Below, piece after piece: positions 1 through 7,200 of a stretch of DNA of 10,012 nt. The stretch spans positions 1 through 10,012 of the forward strand of contig JBHIER010000081.1 of NCBI GenBank assembly GCA_046760705.1. Direction: 5' to 3'. A program made the translations under genes and the position numbers. This DNA is from JBHIER01 sp046760705 [NCBI: bacterium]. GTDB taxonomy: Bacteria > JBHIER01 > G020348925. The notes under the pieces were generated by a model, which searched no databases, was not told the origin of the DNA, and worked only from the letters and a program-made list of their open reading frames with translations. How positions within the stretch are numbered: the stretch's first letter is position 1; each line of letters opens with the position of its first letter.

Positions 1-1237
1 CAGGAGGAACGTGGGGCCGTATCACATTCACCTGGCCTCACCTGTTGGACGTCGAAGGGACGATCGAAGATATCTCAGGGATATCCTCGCAGAGGACGAG
101 AACCGGACCGAGCTGGGACTCTACCTGATGAGGAGGCACCCCACCGATCTGTTCATGGTCGTTTACAACAACATCGATCGCATCCAGCACCAAACGCTGA
201 GTCGAAGTGTCTCAGAAGAGTTGCAGTCCCGGACCCTAAGGAGCCCTGAGGCCGAGCTCGTGGCCAAAGTCTACGAGGAGACCGATGCGAAGGTCGGCCG
301 TATCCTCTCTCAAATTGATGAGGATACGCTCTTGATGATCATGTCCGACCACGGAGCCGGGCCGATGGAAAAGGTCTTCTTTCTCAACCGGTGGCTGGAG
401 GAGAACGGATGGCTCGCATTTAAGGAGCCCTCTAAGAAATCCCTCTACCATTCCGTGCGCAAAGCGCGCACCCTCTCCAAACGGTTCCTTCCGAGATGGG
501 GGAAGAATCTTATCAAGAGCAGAATACCTGGATTGAGAGACAGGATCGAATCGTATCTCGCCTTTTCAGAGGTGGATTGGGAGCGCACCAAGGCATACGG
601 TTTCGGAATGTATGGGAACATACGTATCAATCTCCGGGGCCGTGAACCTGGGGGCATCGTGGAGCCTGGGTCTGAATATGAAGCTCTCAGGAGCAAGATC
701 GGGGAAAGGCTCGAGAGTCTCCGTGATCCTGATCTCGATGATAAAGTTGTGGATAGGGTGGTGAAGAGGGAGCAAATCTACCACGGACCCTATGTGGACA
801 GAGCGCCTGATCTGCTGGTCCAGTGGAAGGGCTATTCCTATTATACGTCGGTCCGCTCCGATCCGACCCGGCACGGCCTCTTCGGGCCATGTGATCACAT
901 CGACAGCTCAGAATACAGACACGTCGGCACCCACCGGCTGGAGGGGATCTTCATGGCCGCGGGTGGGGGGATCAGGGAGGGAGGTCGGATCGAAGGGACA
1001 GAAATTGGAGATCTCGCCCCCACGCTCCTCTACTTTTTGGGCCAGCCGGTTCCTAGGGATATGGACGGCAGGGTGCTAAAGGAGATGTTTACGCCGGACT
1101 TCTGGGCCCAGAATCGGCTGAAGCTCTGTGAGCCGTTGCCGGATGACGACGAGTCATCAAGACCCTCGGTCCCCTATCCCCAGGCTGAAGCGTCGCAGGT
1201 TTGCCAAAGACTGAAAGGATTGGGCTACCTCGAATAA
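1..1237 (+). CDS. Alkaline-phosphatase-superfamily phosphodiesterase/phosphotransferase, 5'-truncated by window edge
   Basis: The frame is open from the first bases, and the GTG at 11 is not a convincing start because family conservation already runs through it, so the N-terminus lies upstream of the window. Numbering from the codon at 11, the visible 408 residues hold metal-ligand motifs of the type I phosphodiesterase/nucleotide pyrophosphatase branch: D56-R-I-Q-H60, S-D113-H114-G, and G-T-H308-R followed by a glycine-rich stretch. The C-terminal D-L-A-P-T...G-x-P-x-P-x-D-M-D-G-R pattern is typical of this superfamily. The missing part should carry the first metal-binding Asp and the nucleophilic Thr/Ser. 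These enzymes hydrolyse or transfer phosphate esters through two metal ions. Beside polysaccharide genes, a role in adding or removing a phospho-substituent on a glycan is possible but inferred. A 231-bp gap separates it from the next gene, so it may be a separate transcription unit. The family call is firm; the substrate is unknown. Confidence 0.87.
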   Translation, partial: RRNVGPYHIHLASPVGRRRDDRRYLRDILAEDENRTELGLYLMRRHPTDLFMVVYNNIDRIQHQTLSRSVSEELQSRTLRSPEAELVAKVYEETDAKVGRILSQIDEDTLLMIMSDHGAGPMEKVFFLNRWLEENGWLAFKEPSKKSLYHSVRKARTLSKRFLPRWGKNLIKSRIPGLRDRIESYLAFSEVDWERTKAYGFGMYGNIRINLRGREPGGIVEPGSEYEALRSKIGERLESLRDPDLDDKVVDRVVKREQIYHGPYVDRAPDLLVQWKGYSYYTSVRSDPTRHGLFGPCDHIDSSEYRHVGTHRLEGIFMAAGGGIREGGRIEGTEIGDLAPTLLYFLGQPVPRDMDGRVLKEMFTPDFWAQNRLKLCEPLPDDDESSRPSVPYPQAEASQVCQRLKGLGYLE

Positions 1238-1300
1238 GATATCAACAGAAAGATGAAAAACAATATTTCAAGAAACAGATGCTCGAAACCTGGAATATTC

Positions 1301-1349
1301 GCCCCAGAGGCGCACAGACACAGAGATAAACGAAAAACAAAATGTTGTG
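1301..1349. repeat. Dispersed repeat, copy A (diverged)
   Basis: This lies in the 231-bp gap 1238-1468. It holds CCAGAGGCGCACAGACACAG and then GAAAAACAAAAT (1332-1343), resembling copy B at 4914-4957, which has CAGAGAGAGATG followed by the same GAAAAACAAAAT. A further AGATGAAAAACAA occurs at 1251-1263. The rest of the gap is AT-richer than the genes. I see no clear promoter, terminator or RNA gene in it. Confidence 0.55.
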
Positions 1350-1483
1350 AAATGCAGACCCGAAATAAATGTTTTTCAAGTGTGCATTTGTCTAACTTTT
1401 TAGTACCAACCGCCCTTCGACATTTTGATTTGCAGCTTGCCGCGCTATGAGACAACAGAGAGATCGAGGTGACGTTTAAGAAG

Positions 1484-2941
1484 ATGAAAGTGATGATCAG
1501 TTACCCCCCAGTGGCCGGGAAGGGCAGCCCAACGTTGACCCAGAACAGACAGTTTCAATGGTACCACGTGCCCTCCTTCATCTATCCCCTGGTGCCGGCT
1601 ATGGCCGCTACCCTTTTGGATAGGGATGGGTTCGAGGTTGTCTGGAACGACTCCTTTGTCGAGGGGAAGAGACCAGAGGAGTTCGAAGGCCTCCTGAGCG
1701 CAGAGAAACCGGACATCATCGCTTTCGAGACGAAGACACCGGTGGTCAGACAGCATTGGAAGATCATCGATCACATCAAGAAGGCCCATCCTGAATGCTC
1801 CACAGTATTGATGGGGGATCACGTCAGCGCCCTGCCCCTTGAGTCCATGGAGAACTGTTCCACTGACTACGTCATCACAGGAGGCGACTACGATCTCTCC
1901 CTTCTGGCCATAGCCCGGTATCTGCGAGGGGACGGCGGAGGATTGCCCGAAGGGGTGTGGTTCAGGGAGAGGGGAGAGGTGAAGAACAGAGGCCCCTTTC
2001 AGTTGAGCCACAACCTGAACGATCTCCCCTGGATTGACCGAAGATTGACCAAAGCCCATCTCTACGGCGAGAAGTGGAAGAGGAGACTCCCCTTCTTCTA
2101 TACTATGGCCGGGAGGGACTGCCCCTGGGGGAGATGCACCTTCTGCGCCTGGACGGTGATGTACGACCGCTTTCGGGTCCGATCCCCCGAGAACGTGCTG
2201 GATGAGATCGGCTATTTGATCGCCGAACACGGGGCCAAAGAGATCTTCGATGATACTGGCACCTTCCCGGCCGGGGACTGGCTGCGCCGGTTCTGTCTGG
2301 GCATGATCGAGCGGGGATACAACAATGAGATACTCTTTTCGGCCAATATGCGCTACGGCTCTCTCAGCCCCGATCTGATCCCATTGATGAAGAAGGCCGG
2401 ATTCCGAAAATTGAAAATGGGGCTGGAATCGGCCAATCAAAAGACCCTCGATTTAATCAATAAGGGTATTAGCGTTCAGGAGATCGTCGATGACAGCCGA
2501 ACGATCAGCCAGGAAGGTATCGACATACATTTGACCGTAATGGTGGGATATCCGTGGGAGACGAGGGAGGATGCCCAGCGAACGCTCGATCTGGCCAGAA
2601 GATTGATGTGCGACGGAGATGCAGAGATGCTCCAGGCGACCATCGTCACCCCCTATCCGGGGACTCCCTTGCACCGGGCTGCTCTTCAGAAGGGGTGGTT
2701 CAATTTTGACCCCGCAGAATACGACAGGTACGACATGACCGAGCCCGTTCTCAGGACCCAGGACATGTCTCCGGAGGAGGTGGTGCAAATGTGTAGAGGG
2801 GTGTATGAGTCGTTCCTCTCTCCGACCTACATCTGGAAACATGTGAGCAAGATTCGGAGTTGGTCAGATGTGACCTACGTGGCAAAGGGGGCCAGGGCGG
2901 TGCTGGGCCATATTATGGACTTTGGCAGGGTCAGGAGCTGA
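1484..2941 (+). CDS. B12-binding-type radical SAM protein
   Basis: This is a cytoplasmic iron-sulfur enzyme predicted to reductively cleave S-adenosylmethionine and start radical chemistry (often methylation or rearrangement). An upstream GTG at 1469 is in frame. I prefer ATG 1484 because GAGGTGA lies 11 nt upstream and the protein then begins M-K-V-M-I-S-Y-P-P, as usual for the family; this gives 485 aa. Residues about 10-165 look like a Rossmann-type cobalamin-binding domain (Y-P-P; D-I-I-A-F-E; V-L-M-G-D-H), though no canonical DxHxxG motif is seen. The L-N-D-L-P-W linker leads into the radical SAM barrel. The cluster motif is C213-P-W-G-R-C218-T-F-C221, a CX4CX2C spacing rather than the usual CX3CX2C. 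F-D-D-T-G-T-F, G-L-E-S-A and Y-P-G-T-P motifs follow in the expected order. The next gene starts 5 nt after the stop, implying co-transcription and a role in surface-glycan or lipid-carrier modification (inference). Substrate unknown. Confidence 0.88.
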   Translation: MKVMISYPPVAGKGSPTLTQNRQFQWYHVPSFIYPLVPAMAATLLDRDGFEVVWNDSFVEGKRPEEFEGLLSAEKPDIIAFETKTPVVRQHWKIIDHIKKAHPECSTVLMGDHVSALPLESMENCSTDYVITGGDYDLSLLAIARYLRGDGGGLPEGVWFRERGEVKNRGPFQLSHNLNDLPWIDRRLTKAHLYGEKWKRRLPFFYTMAGRDCPWGRCTFCAWTVMYDRFRVRSPENVLDEIGYLIAEHGAKEIFDDTGTFPAGDWLRRFCLGMIERGYNNEILFSANMRYGSLSPDLIPLMKKAGFRKLKMGLESANQKTLDLINKGISVQEIVDDSRTISQEGIDIHLTVMVGYPWETREDAQRTLDLARRLMCDGDAEMLQATIVTPYPGTPLHRAALQKGWFNFDPAEYDRYDMTEPVLRTQDMSPEEVVQMCRGVYESFLSPTYIWKHVSKIRSWSDVTYVAKGARAVLGHIMDFGRVRS

Positions 2942-2946
2942 GAGCC

Positions 2947-3693
2947 ATGGAACGGGCCCGGATCAACCTTCTTGGGGTGAACGTAGATGTGGTCGACACA
3001 GAGGGACTCTACCACCGGATCCTCGATTTTACCCAGAGCGGCGGACCGCATAAGGTTGCGTACTTCAATGCCCACTGTGCGGTGATCTCTTGTAAAGACG
3101 CAGTCTATCGAAAGATATTAAACAGCGCTGATCTGGTGTACCCCGATGGGATGAGCATCGTCTGGGCAGCCCGGGTGTTCAACCGTCACCTTCCGCACCG
3201 GTCGACCGGGGCAGACTTTATGGAGAGATTCTGTCGTCGATTCGCGGCCCGTGGGCTGAAGATCTATCTGTTGGGCGCGAAACCGGGAGTGGCCGAGGAG
3301 GCGGCTCGAAGGCTCCGGCGAACCATACCCGAACTGCACGTTGTGGGAACATACCACGGGTACTTTGCCCAGGAGGAGACGGAAAAGATCCTCGACACCA
3401 TTAGAGCGGCCGGACCGGATATCCTGCTGGTGGGCTTGGGAGTTCCGTACCAGGAGAAATGGATCGAAGTCCATTACCGAAACCTGGGGGCCCCTGTCGT
3501 CTGGGGTGTGGGTGGACTTTTCGATTTTCTGTCCGGTCGATTACCAAGGGGCCCACGTTGGCTCTTGGACAACGGCTTTGAATGGCTGTGCCGCTTAGCG
3601 GTGGAGCCGACCCGACTGTGGAAGCGCTATCTGGTAGGCAACATGCAGTTTGCGTGGCTGGTACTTCACCATAAACTGAAGATGCATCGATAA
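2947..3693 (+). CDS. WecG/TagA/CpsF-family glycosyltransferase
   Basis: This GT26-family enzyme transfers a sugar (ManNAc or ManNAcA in characterised members) onto an undecaprenyl-diphosphate-linked acceptor at the inner face of the cytoplasmic membrane. ATG 2947 is chosen because AGGAG (2933-2937) lies 9 nt upstream and it gives 248 aa, the normal family size. An in-frame GTG at 2860 would overlap the radical SAM gene by about 80 nt with unfamiliar sequence. Family signatures appear in order: Y-F-N-A-H (39-43); L-V-Y-P-D67-G-M, the Asp matching the proposed catalytic base of TagA; I-Y-L-L-G-A-K-P-G; D-I-L-L-V-G-L-G-V-P-Y-Q-E-K-W; G-V-G-G-L-F-D-F-L-S-G; and the C-terminal G-F-E-W-L-C-R-L-x-x-E-P-x-R membrane-association segment. 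It sits 5 nt after the radical SAM stop and 4 nt before the GT2 gene, so it is clearly in an operon. The donor sugar cannot be told from sequence. Confidence 0.95.
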   Translation: MERARINLLGVNVDVVDTEGLYHRILDFTQSGGPHKVAYFNAHCAVISCKDAVYRKILNSADLVYPDGMSIVWAARVFNRHLPHRSTGADFMERFCRRFAARGLKIYLLGAKPGVAEEAARRLRRTIPELHVVGTYHGYFAQEETEKILDTIRAAGPDILLVGLGVPYQEKWIEVHYRNLGAPVVWGVGGLFDFLSGRLPRGPRWLLDNGFEWLCRLAVEPTRLWKRYLVGNMQFAWLVLHHKLKMHR

Positions 3694-3697
3694 AGAG

Positions 3698-4906
3698 ATG
3701 GACCTTCTTCAATACATATTTGGAGTGGCCCAAGGGATTTCTCTGTTCATGGTTGGCTATCTTTACCTCTTGGCCATAGTTAGCTTTTGGCCTCAAAAGA
3801 GACCTAAGCCCACTCATCCGCTGAAGACAGAGTTTGCCATCATCGTTCCAGCTCAGAATGAGGCTGACACCATCAGTCGGACACTATCCAGTATCCACAG
3901 CCTTGACTATCCCCGTCGGTTGTATGAGGTCTTCGTCATCGCCGACAACTGTACCGACGAGACTGCGGCCGTTGTCAGAGGGTTCGGGGTCAGATGTTTC
4001 CAACGGTGGGATAGGGAGAAAAGGGGCAAAGGGTACGCCCTCCAGTGGGCCTTTCGGAAGTTGGCAGAGGAGCATGTCCGGCCCGATGCCTTCCTCATCA
4101 TCGATGCCGATACTCTACTGGCTTCGGATTTCTTAAAGGTGATGAACCAAAAGATCTTAGAGGGGGAAAAGGCCCTCCAGGGATACTACGATGTGCTCCA
4201 TCCCGAGGGTTCGATCATGGCCAGCCTGTCGTACTTCGGTTTCGCCCTGAGCAGGCACCTCAAGTTTAAAGGCCGGACAAGATTGGGTTGGACGACCAAT
4301 CTATTGGGGAACGGGATGTGTTTTCATCGAAGCATCATCGACCGATTTGGATGGCCGGCCACATCGATTGTCGAGGATTTGGAGTACGGGATGATGCTTC
4401 TGCTGAACGAGGTGAGAGTGGCCTTTGTTCCTGAGGCCAAAATTTGCGCGGAGATGCCCAGCACCTTTAAACGATCGAAGGCCCAGAGGGTGCGCTGGGA
4501 TGTGGGCAAATTTTCGGTGAGAAATACCTACCTCCCAAAACTTATGAAAGCGGCGCTTCAGAGAAGGGATCTTGCCTTCTTCGATGCGGCCATGGAGTTG
4601 CTCATCCCTCCCTTCTCCCTGTTCGTGGCAGTGGTAGTTGGGTTTTTCCTTGCTTTTCTGATTGTCTCCTTTAAGGGTCTCGATCTCCCCTTTGTCTTGT
4701 GGGTCGTTATTGTGGGGGCTCTTTTCACCTACACCCTTCTCGGCTTGGCGGTAGCCAGAGCCAGTATGAGAATGTACAAAAATCTCCTGTACGCTCCATA
4801 CTTCCTCCTCTGGAGGGTATTCATTGCTGTTGTAGGGATAGTGACCCAAGGAAAAGGAAAATGGATAAAGACGAAGCGTGAGAAACTTCGAGAGCCAGCA
4901 AATTGA
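3698..4906 (+). CDS. Membrane-bound family 2 glycosyltransferase with QxxRW motif
   Basis: The 402-aa protein belongs to the cellulose-synthase/poly-GlcNAc-synthase-like GT2 group (COG1215 type). It transfers sugars from nucleotide-sugar donors at the inner membrane. An N-terminal hydrophobic segment (about 8-28) precedes the GT-A domain, which opens F-A-I-I-V-P-A-Q-N-E. It carries the metal-binding D136-A-D138, the E226-D227 acceptor/base motif and Q263-R-V-R-W267. Two or three membrane segments follow (about 303-330, 333-355 and 365-388), then a basic tail with K-W-x-x-T-K-R. The QxxRW motif is usual in processive synthases but also occurs in non-processive membrane GT2 enzymes, so chain polymerisation is not established. 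The start follows the preceding stop by 4 nt and has only a weak upstream AAAGAG, suggesting translational coupling. Repeat copy B lies immediately after the stop. Confidence 0.93.
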   Translation: MDLLQYIFGVAQGISLFMVGYLYLLAIVSFWPQKRPKPTHPLKTEFAIIVPAQNEADTISRTLSSIHSLDYPRRLYEVFVIADNCTDETAAVVRGFGVRCFQRWDREKRGKGYALQWAFRKLAEEHVRPDAFLIIDADTLLASDFLKVMNQKILEGEKALQGYYDVLHPEGSIMASLSYFGFALSRHLKFKGRTRLGWTTNLLGNGMCFHRSIIDRFGWPATSIVEDLEYGMMLLLNEVRVAFVPEAKICAEMPSTFKRSKAQRVRWDVGKFSVRNTYLPKLMKAALQRRDLAFFDAAMELLIPPFSLFVAVVVGFFLAFLIVSFKGLDLPFVLWVVIVGALFTYTLLGLAVARASMRMYKNLLYAPYFLLWRVFIAVVGIVTQGKGKWIKTKREKLREPAN

Positions 4907-4913
4907 CTGCTTA

Positions 4914-4957
4914 TTGGCCACAGAGACTCAGAGAGAGATGAAAAACAAAATCTCGTG
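4914..4957. repeat. Dispersed repeat, copy B
   Basis: It begins 8 bp after the GT2 stop. Its first 22 bp match 7201-7222 at 21 of 22 positions (core GGCCACAGAGAC). The following GAGATGAAAAACAAAAT recalls copy A. It is non-coding. Confidence 0.75.
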
Positions 4958-4989
4958 AGTACATAACCGGATGGGGCGACGGGAACCAA

Positions 4990-5040
4990 GCCCGCCCGCC
5001 TGCTGCGAAGCGGGCAGGTTTCGGTTAGGGCGGTGCGGGC
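4990..5040. repeat. GC-rich nested inverted repeat
   Basis: GCCCGCCCGCC (4990-5000) can pair with GGCGGTGCGGGC (5029-5040), leaving one bulged base. Inside it, CCTGC (4999-5003) can pair with GCAGG (5014-5018), or alternatively GCCCGC (4994-4999) with GCGGGC (5010-5015). No T-tract follows, so it is not a standard intrinsic terminator. It lies about 25 nt upstream of the sugar transferase start and may be a repetitive extragenic element or a 5' leader structure. Confidence 0.6.
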
Positions 5041-5065
5041 AATAAAATGAGGAAAAGGGGTGAAA

Positions 5066-5725
5066 ATGTCAGAGGGAAGGATGTATGAGGCCACAAAGCG
5101 GGTTCTGGACGTGGGCGTCTCCTTCGTCGGCCTAATTATTTTGAGTCCGTTGATGGTCCTCATTATCCTGGTCATAAAACTGGAATCCCGGGGGCCGGCC
5201 ATCTTCGCCCACCTCCGCAAGGGGAAGGATGGCAGAGATTTTCGTTTCTACAAATTCCGATCCATGTATCTTGATGCCGAGGAGAGGCGGGCCGAAGTGG
5301 GGTCGTTGAACAAGATGATGGGGCCCGTATTTAAGATCGAACACGACCCTCGGGTCACTCCTTTCGGTAAGTTTTTGAGAAGATCGAGCTTGGATGAGTT
5401 GCCTCAATTGTTCAATGTCCTGAAAGGGGAGATGAGCCTGGTGGGGCCCAGGCCGCTGGTCCTCCGCGATATTGAGGCCCCGGCCAATCCTGTGAGGTGT
5501 ACGTCTGAAGAGGAGAAACACCTTTACAGCCTATGGACGAAAAAGCGCTTGGAAGTGAAGCCAGGACTGACGGGGCTGTGGCAGGTGAGCGGTCGGAACA
5601 CTCTCCCCCTCCAGGGATGGATCGAAAACGATCTGAAATATGTCCATGAACGGTCCCTTTTACTCGATCTCAGAATCGTGCTCAAGACCATCCCTGTTGT
5701 TCTATCAGGAAAAGGAGCACTCTAA
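5066..5725 (+). CDS. Bacterial sugar transferase (initiating phosphoglycosyl transferase)
   Basis: This PF02397 enzyme transfers a hexose-1-phosphate from a nucleotide sugar to undecaprenyl phosphate, the priming step of exopolysaccharide or O-antigen repeat synthesis. At about 219 aa it is the compact one-helix form (PglC-like monotopic class), without the large N-terminal domain of WbaP/WcaJ. One hydrophobic segment (about 15-38) acts as the membrane anchor. Conserved blocks seen are Y-K-F-R-S-M, R-R-S-S-L-D110-E111-L-P-Q (catalytic Asp-Glu dyad), N-V-L-K-G-E-M-S-L-V-G-P-R-P, V-K-P-G-L-T-G-L-W-Q-V-S-G-R, and a C-terminal D-L-R-I-V-L-K-T block. I prefer ATG 5066 with AGGGG 5 nt upstream. GTG 5060 and ATG 5081 (M-Y-E-A-T-K-R, with GAGGG upstream) remain possible and change only a few residues. 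Its stop is 2 nt from the export gene. Confidence 0.95.
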   Translation: MSEGRMYEATKRVLDVGVSFVGLIILSPLMVLIILVIKLESRGPAIFAHLRKGKDGRDFRFYKFRSMYLDAEERRAEVGSLNKMMGPVFKIEHDPRVTPFGKFLRRSSLDELPQLFNVLKGEMSLVGPRPLVLRDIEAPANPVRCTSEEEKHLYSLWTKKRLEVKPGLTGLWQVSGRNTLPLQGWIENDLKYVHERSLLLDLRIVLKTIPVVLSGKGAL

Positions 5726-5727
5726 CG

Positions 5728-6384
5728 ATGAACGGTTCGCGTCTTTTTCGAATGGGGCTCACAATCCTTTTCATCTTCGAAGGGGCAGGGGATGTGACAG
5801 CCGAACTCTATCGAATTCAGATCAACGACGTCCTGGAGGTGACGGTGTGGAACCACCCAGAACTGAGCAAGGAAGTCGTTGTTCCAGTCGATGGACACAT
5901 CTCCTACCCATTGGTGGGAGATATTTCTGTTGTGGGTCTGACCGTAGCTCAACTGGAGCAGACCCTTCGTAATGGGCTGGCCCAGTATCTGGTCGAGCCA
6001 AAAGTCTCGGTATTGCTCACTCAATTTAAGAAGAGGGTGATTCACGTTATAGGAGCGGTGAAGAAGCCGGGCACCTTTGACTACGTTGAGGGAAAGACGC
6101 TCATCGATTATCTCGGCCTGGCCGGAGGGCCCACCGATCGGGGTAACATGAAAAGGGTGACTGTCAGTCGAAGGGACACCACAAATATCCGATCGATTGA
6201 GATTGATGTGAACAGGATACTCCGGGGCGGACTGAGGGAGCTCGATATTGAGCTCTATCCTGACGATACGGTCCTTGTCCCCGAGTCGTTCATCTCCGGG
6301 TGGCGGGATTGGGCCACCCTGGGCAGTTTAGTGATAGGGTCTCTGACCTTGTATGTTTTAGCCAAAAGGTGGTTGAGAGATTGA
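5728..6384 (+). CDS. Wza-type polysaccharide export protein (Poly_export + SLBB)
   Basis: The 218-aa protein is a small outer-membrane polysaccharide export (OPX) member. Residues about 1-25 form a signal-like hydrophobic segment with no cysteine, so no lipobox is present, unlike classical lipoprotein Wza. The polysaccharide export domain (about 27-105) starts Y-R-I-Q-I-N-D-V-L-E-V-T-V-W and continues V-D-G-H-I-S-Y-P-L-V-G-D-I. One SLBB domain follows (about 107-190: V-I-G-A-V-K-K-P-G-T-F...L-A-G-G-P-T...L-Y-P-D-D-T-V-L-V-P). A hydrophobic segment (about 196-213) ends in basic residues and could be the membrane-spanning helix. AAGGAG (5712-5717) lies 10 nt before the ATG. It is tightly coupled to the sugar transferase gene. 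Expected role: exit channel or periplasmic conduit for the polymer. The missing partner Wzc-type regulator is not in the window. Confidence 0.94.
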   Translation: MNGSRLFRMGLTILFIFEGAGDVTAELYRIQINDVLEVTVWNHPELSKEVVVPVDGHISYPLVGDISVVGLTVAQLEQTLRNGLAQYLVEPKVSVLLTQFKKRVIHVIGAVKKPGTFDYVEGKTLIDYLGLAGGPTDRGNMKRVTVSRRDTTNIRSIEIDVNRILRGGLRELDIELYPDDTVLVPESFISGWRDWATLGSLVIGSLTLYVLAKRWLRD

Positions 6385-6422
6385 GGAATTAAGGCCCACT
6401 CTTTTATTAGAAGGGAAACACC

Positions 6423-7190
6423 ATGGTGAGGTGTGACAGAGCCATCTACCTGACAGCCATCCTTCTTTGCTTTTCAGTACAGGGGGAAGCGGCGTTTTCG
6501 TCCCCTGCTCGAACTGATGGCCAGTTCACCACGATACAGATAACCTCCACTCCATCCGAGGCCAAAGTCTGTCTGAAGGGGGAGTATACGGTCATAGGCC
6601 AAACCCCTCTCATCACGTCTCGGCTTCTTGCTGGAACCTACAAAGTTACTGTGTCAAAAAGGAGGTTCGAAAGCTTTCAGAGCACGAGAACATTCCTGGC
6701 TGACCAGTCCTATCAACTGTCCGCCTCCCTCAATCCGAGGACAACCCTGAAGGCGGCCGGACGTTCCTTTCTCTTTCCGGGGTGGGGTCAGTTCTATTCT
6801 GAGAAGAAGACTCGCGGTTTCGTCTTTGCAAGCACGGAAATTCTCCTCGCAAGCGCATGGCTTCTCACCCAGCTATCGTATGAATCGGCCCAGGACGATT
6901 ACGAGGATTATGAAAAGAGATACGAAAAGGCCTCTTTTACAAAAGAGAAGGAGATACTTTACAATAGAATGCTGGACAAGCTCGATGACGCCGAGGACTG
7001 GGACCGATGGCGAGATCGCTTTCTCTGGGCCGCGGCTTCATTCTGGGCCTACAATGTGCTTGATGCCGTCCTCTTCTTTCCGCGGAATGGGGGCGAGCCT
7101 GTTCAGGAGATGGCTCGTACAGGGGAATTTGGGTTCTCGCCCGGTTCGATTATGGGACATCCTGGAGTGCGATTAAAGATAGCGTTTTAA
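6423..7190 (+). CDS. PEGA-domain protein with DUF5683-like membrane region
   Basis: The 255-aa envelope protein has a signal peptide or N-terminal helix at about 1-25. A PEGA domain follows (about 37-105), shown by I-Q-I-T-S-T-P-S-E-A-K-V-C-L-K-G-E, then G-Q-T-P-L and L-A-G-T-Y-K-V-T-V. A segment beginning A-G-R-S-F-L-F-P-G-W-G-Q-F-Y-S (about 113-127) is characteristic of DUF5683/TM2-like membrane domains, with hydrophobic helices near 130-150 and 195-217. Between them is a very charged stretch (about 155-193, rich in E, D, K and Y) that may form a coiled coil. PEGA domains are thought to be surface or periplasmic modules; the function of this architecture is unknown to me. The start has AAGGG 7 nt upstream. 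It lies 38 nt after the export gene, so it probably belongs to the same transcript and may assist envelope assembly or export (inference). Confidence 0.8.
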   Translation: MVRCDRAIYLTAILLCFSVQGEAAFSSPARTDGQFTTIQITSTPSEAKVCLKGEYTVIGQTPLITSRLLAGTYKVTVSKRRFESFQSTRTFLADQSYQLSASLNPRTTLKAAGRSFLFPGWGQFYSEKKTRGFVFASTEILLASAWLLTQLSYESAQDDYEDYEKRYEKASFTKEKEILYNRMLDKLDDAEDWDRWRDRFLWAAASFWAYNVLDAVLFFPRNGGEPVQEMARTGEFGFSPGSIMGHPGVRLKIAF

Positions 7191-7200
7191 GTTTGGATTG

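Noticed and set aside
1238-1468. Small genes in the first intergenic gap (short frames on both strands)
   Set aside because: The frames run through repeat sequence, lack ribosome binding sites and show no protein-like composition.
1445-2440. Long open frame (331 codons) on the minus strand
   Set aside because: It lies opposite the radical SAM gene, whose catalytic motifs are unmistakable on the + strand. The minus-strand translation shows no recognisable domain, and the absence of stops fits high-GC codon bias.
2860-2946. GTG-initiated extension of the WecG-family gene
   Set aside because: It overlaps the radical SAM coding region and adds residues foreign to the family; AGGAG supports ATG 2947.
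4301-4921. Minus-strand open frame of 206 codons
   Set aside because: It is antisense to the GT2 gene and has no family features or convincing start.
4990-5040. Intrinsic terminator after the GT2 gene
   Set aside because: The stems are strong but no run of T follows, so the standard signature is missing.
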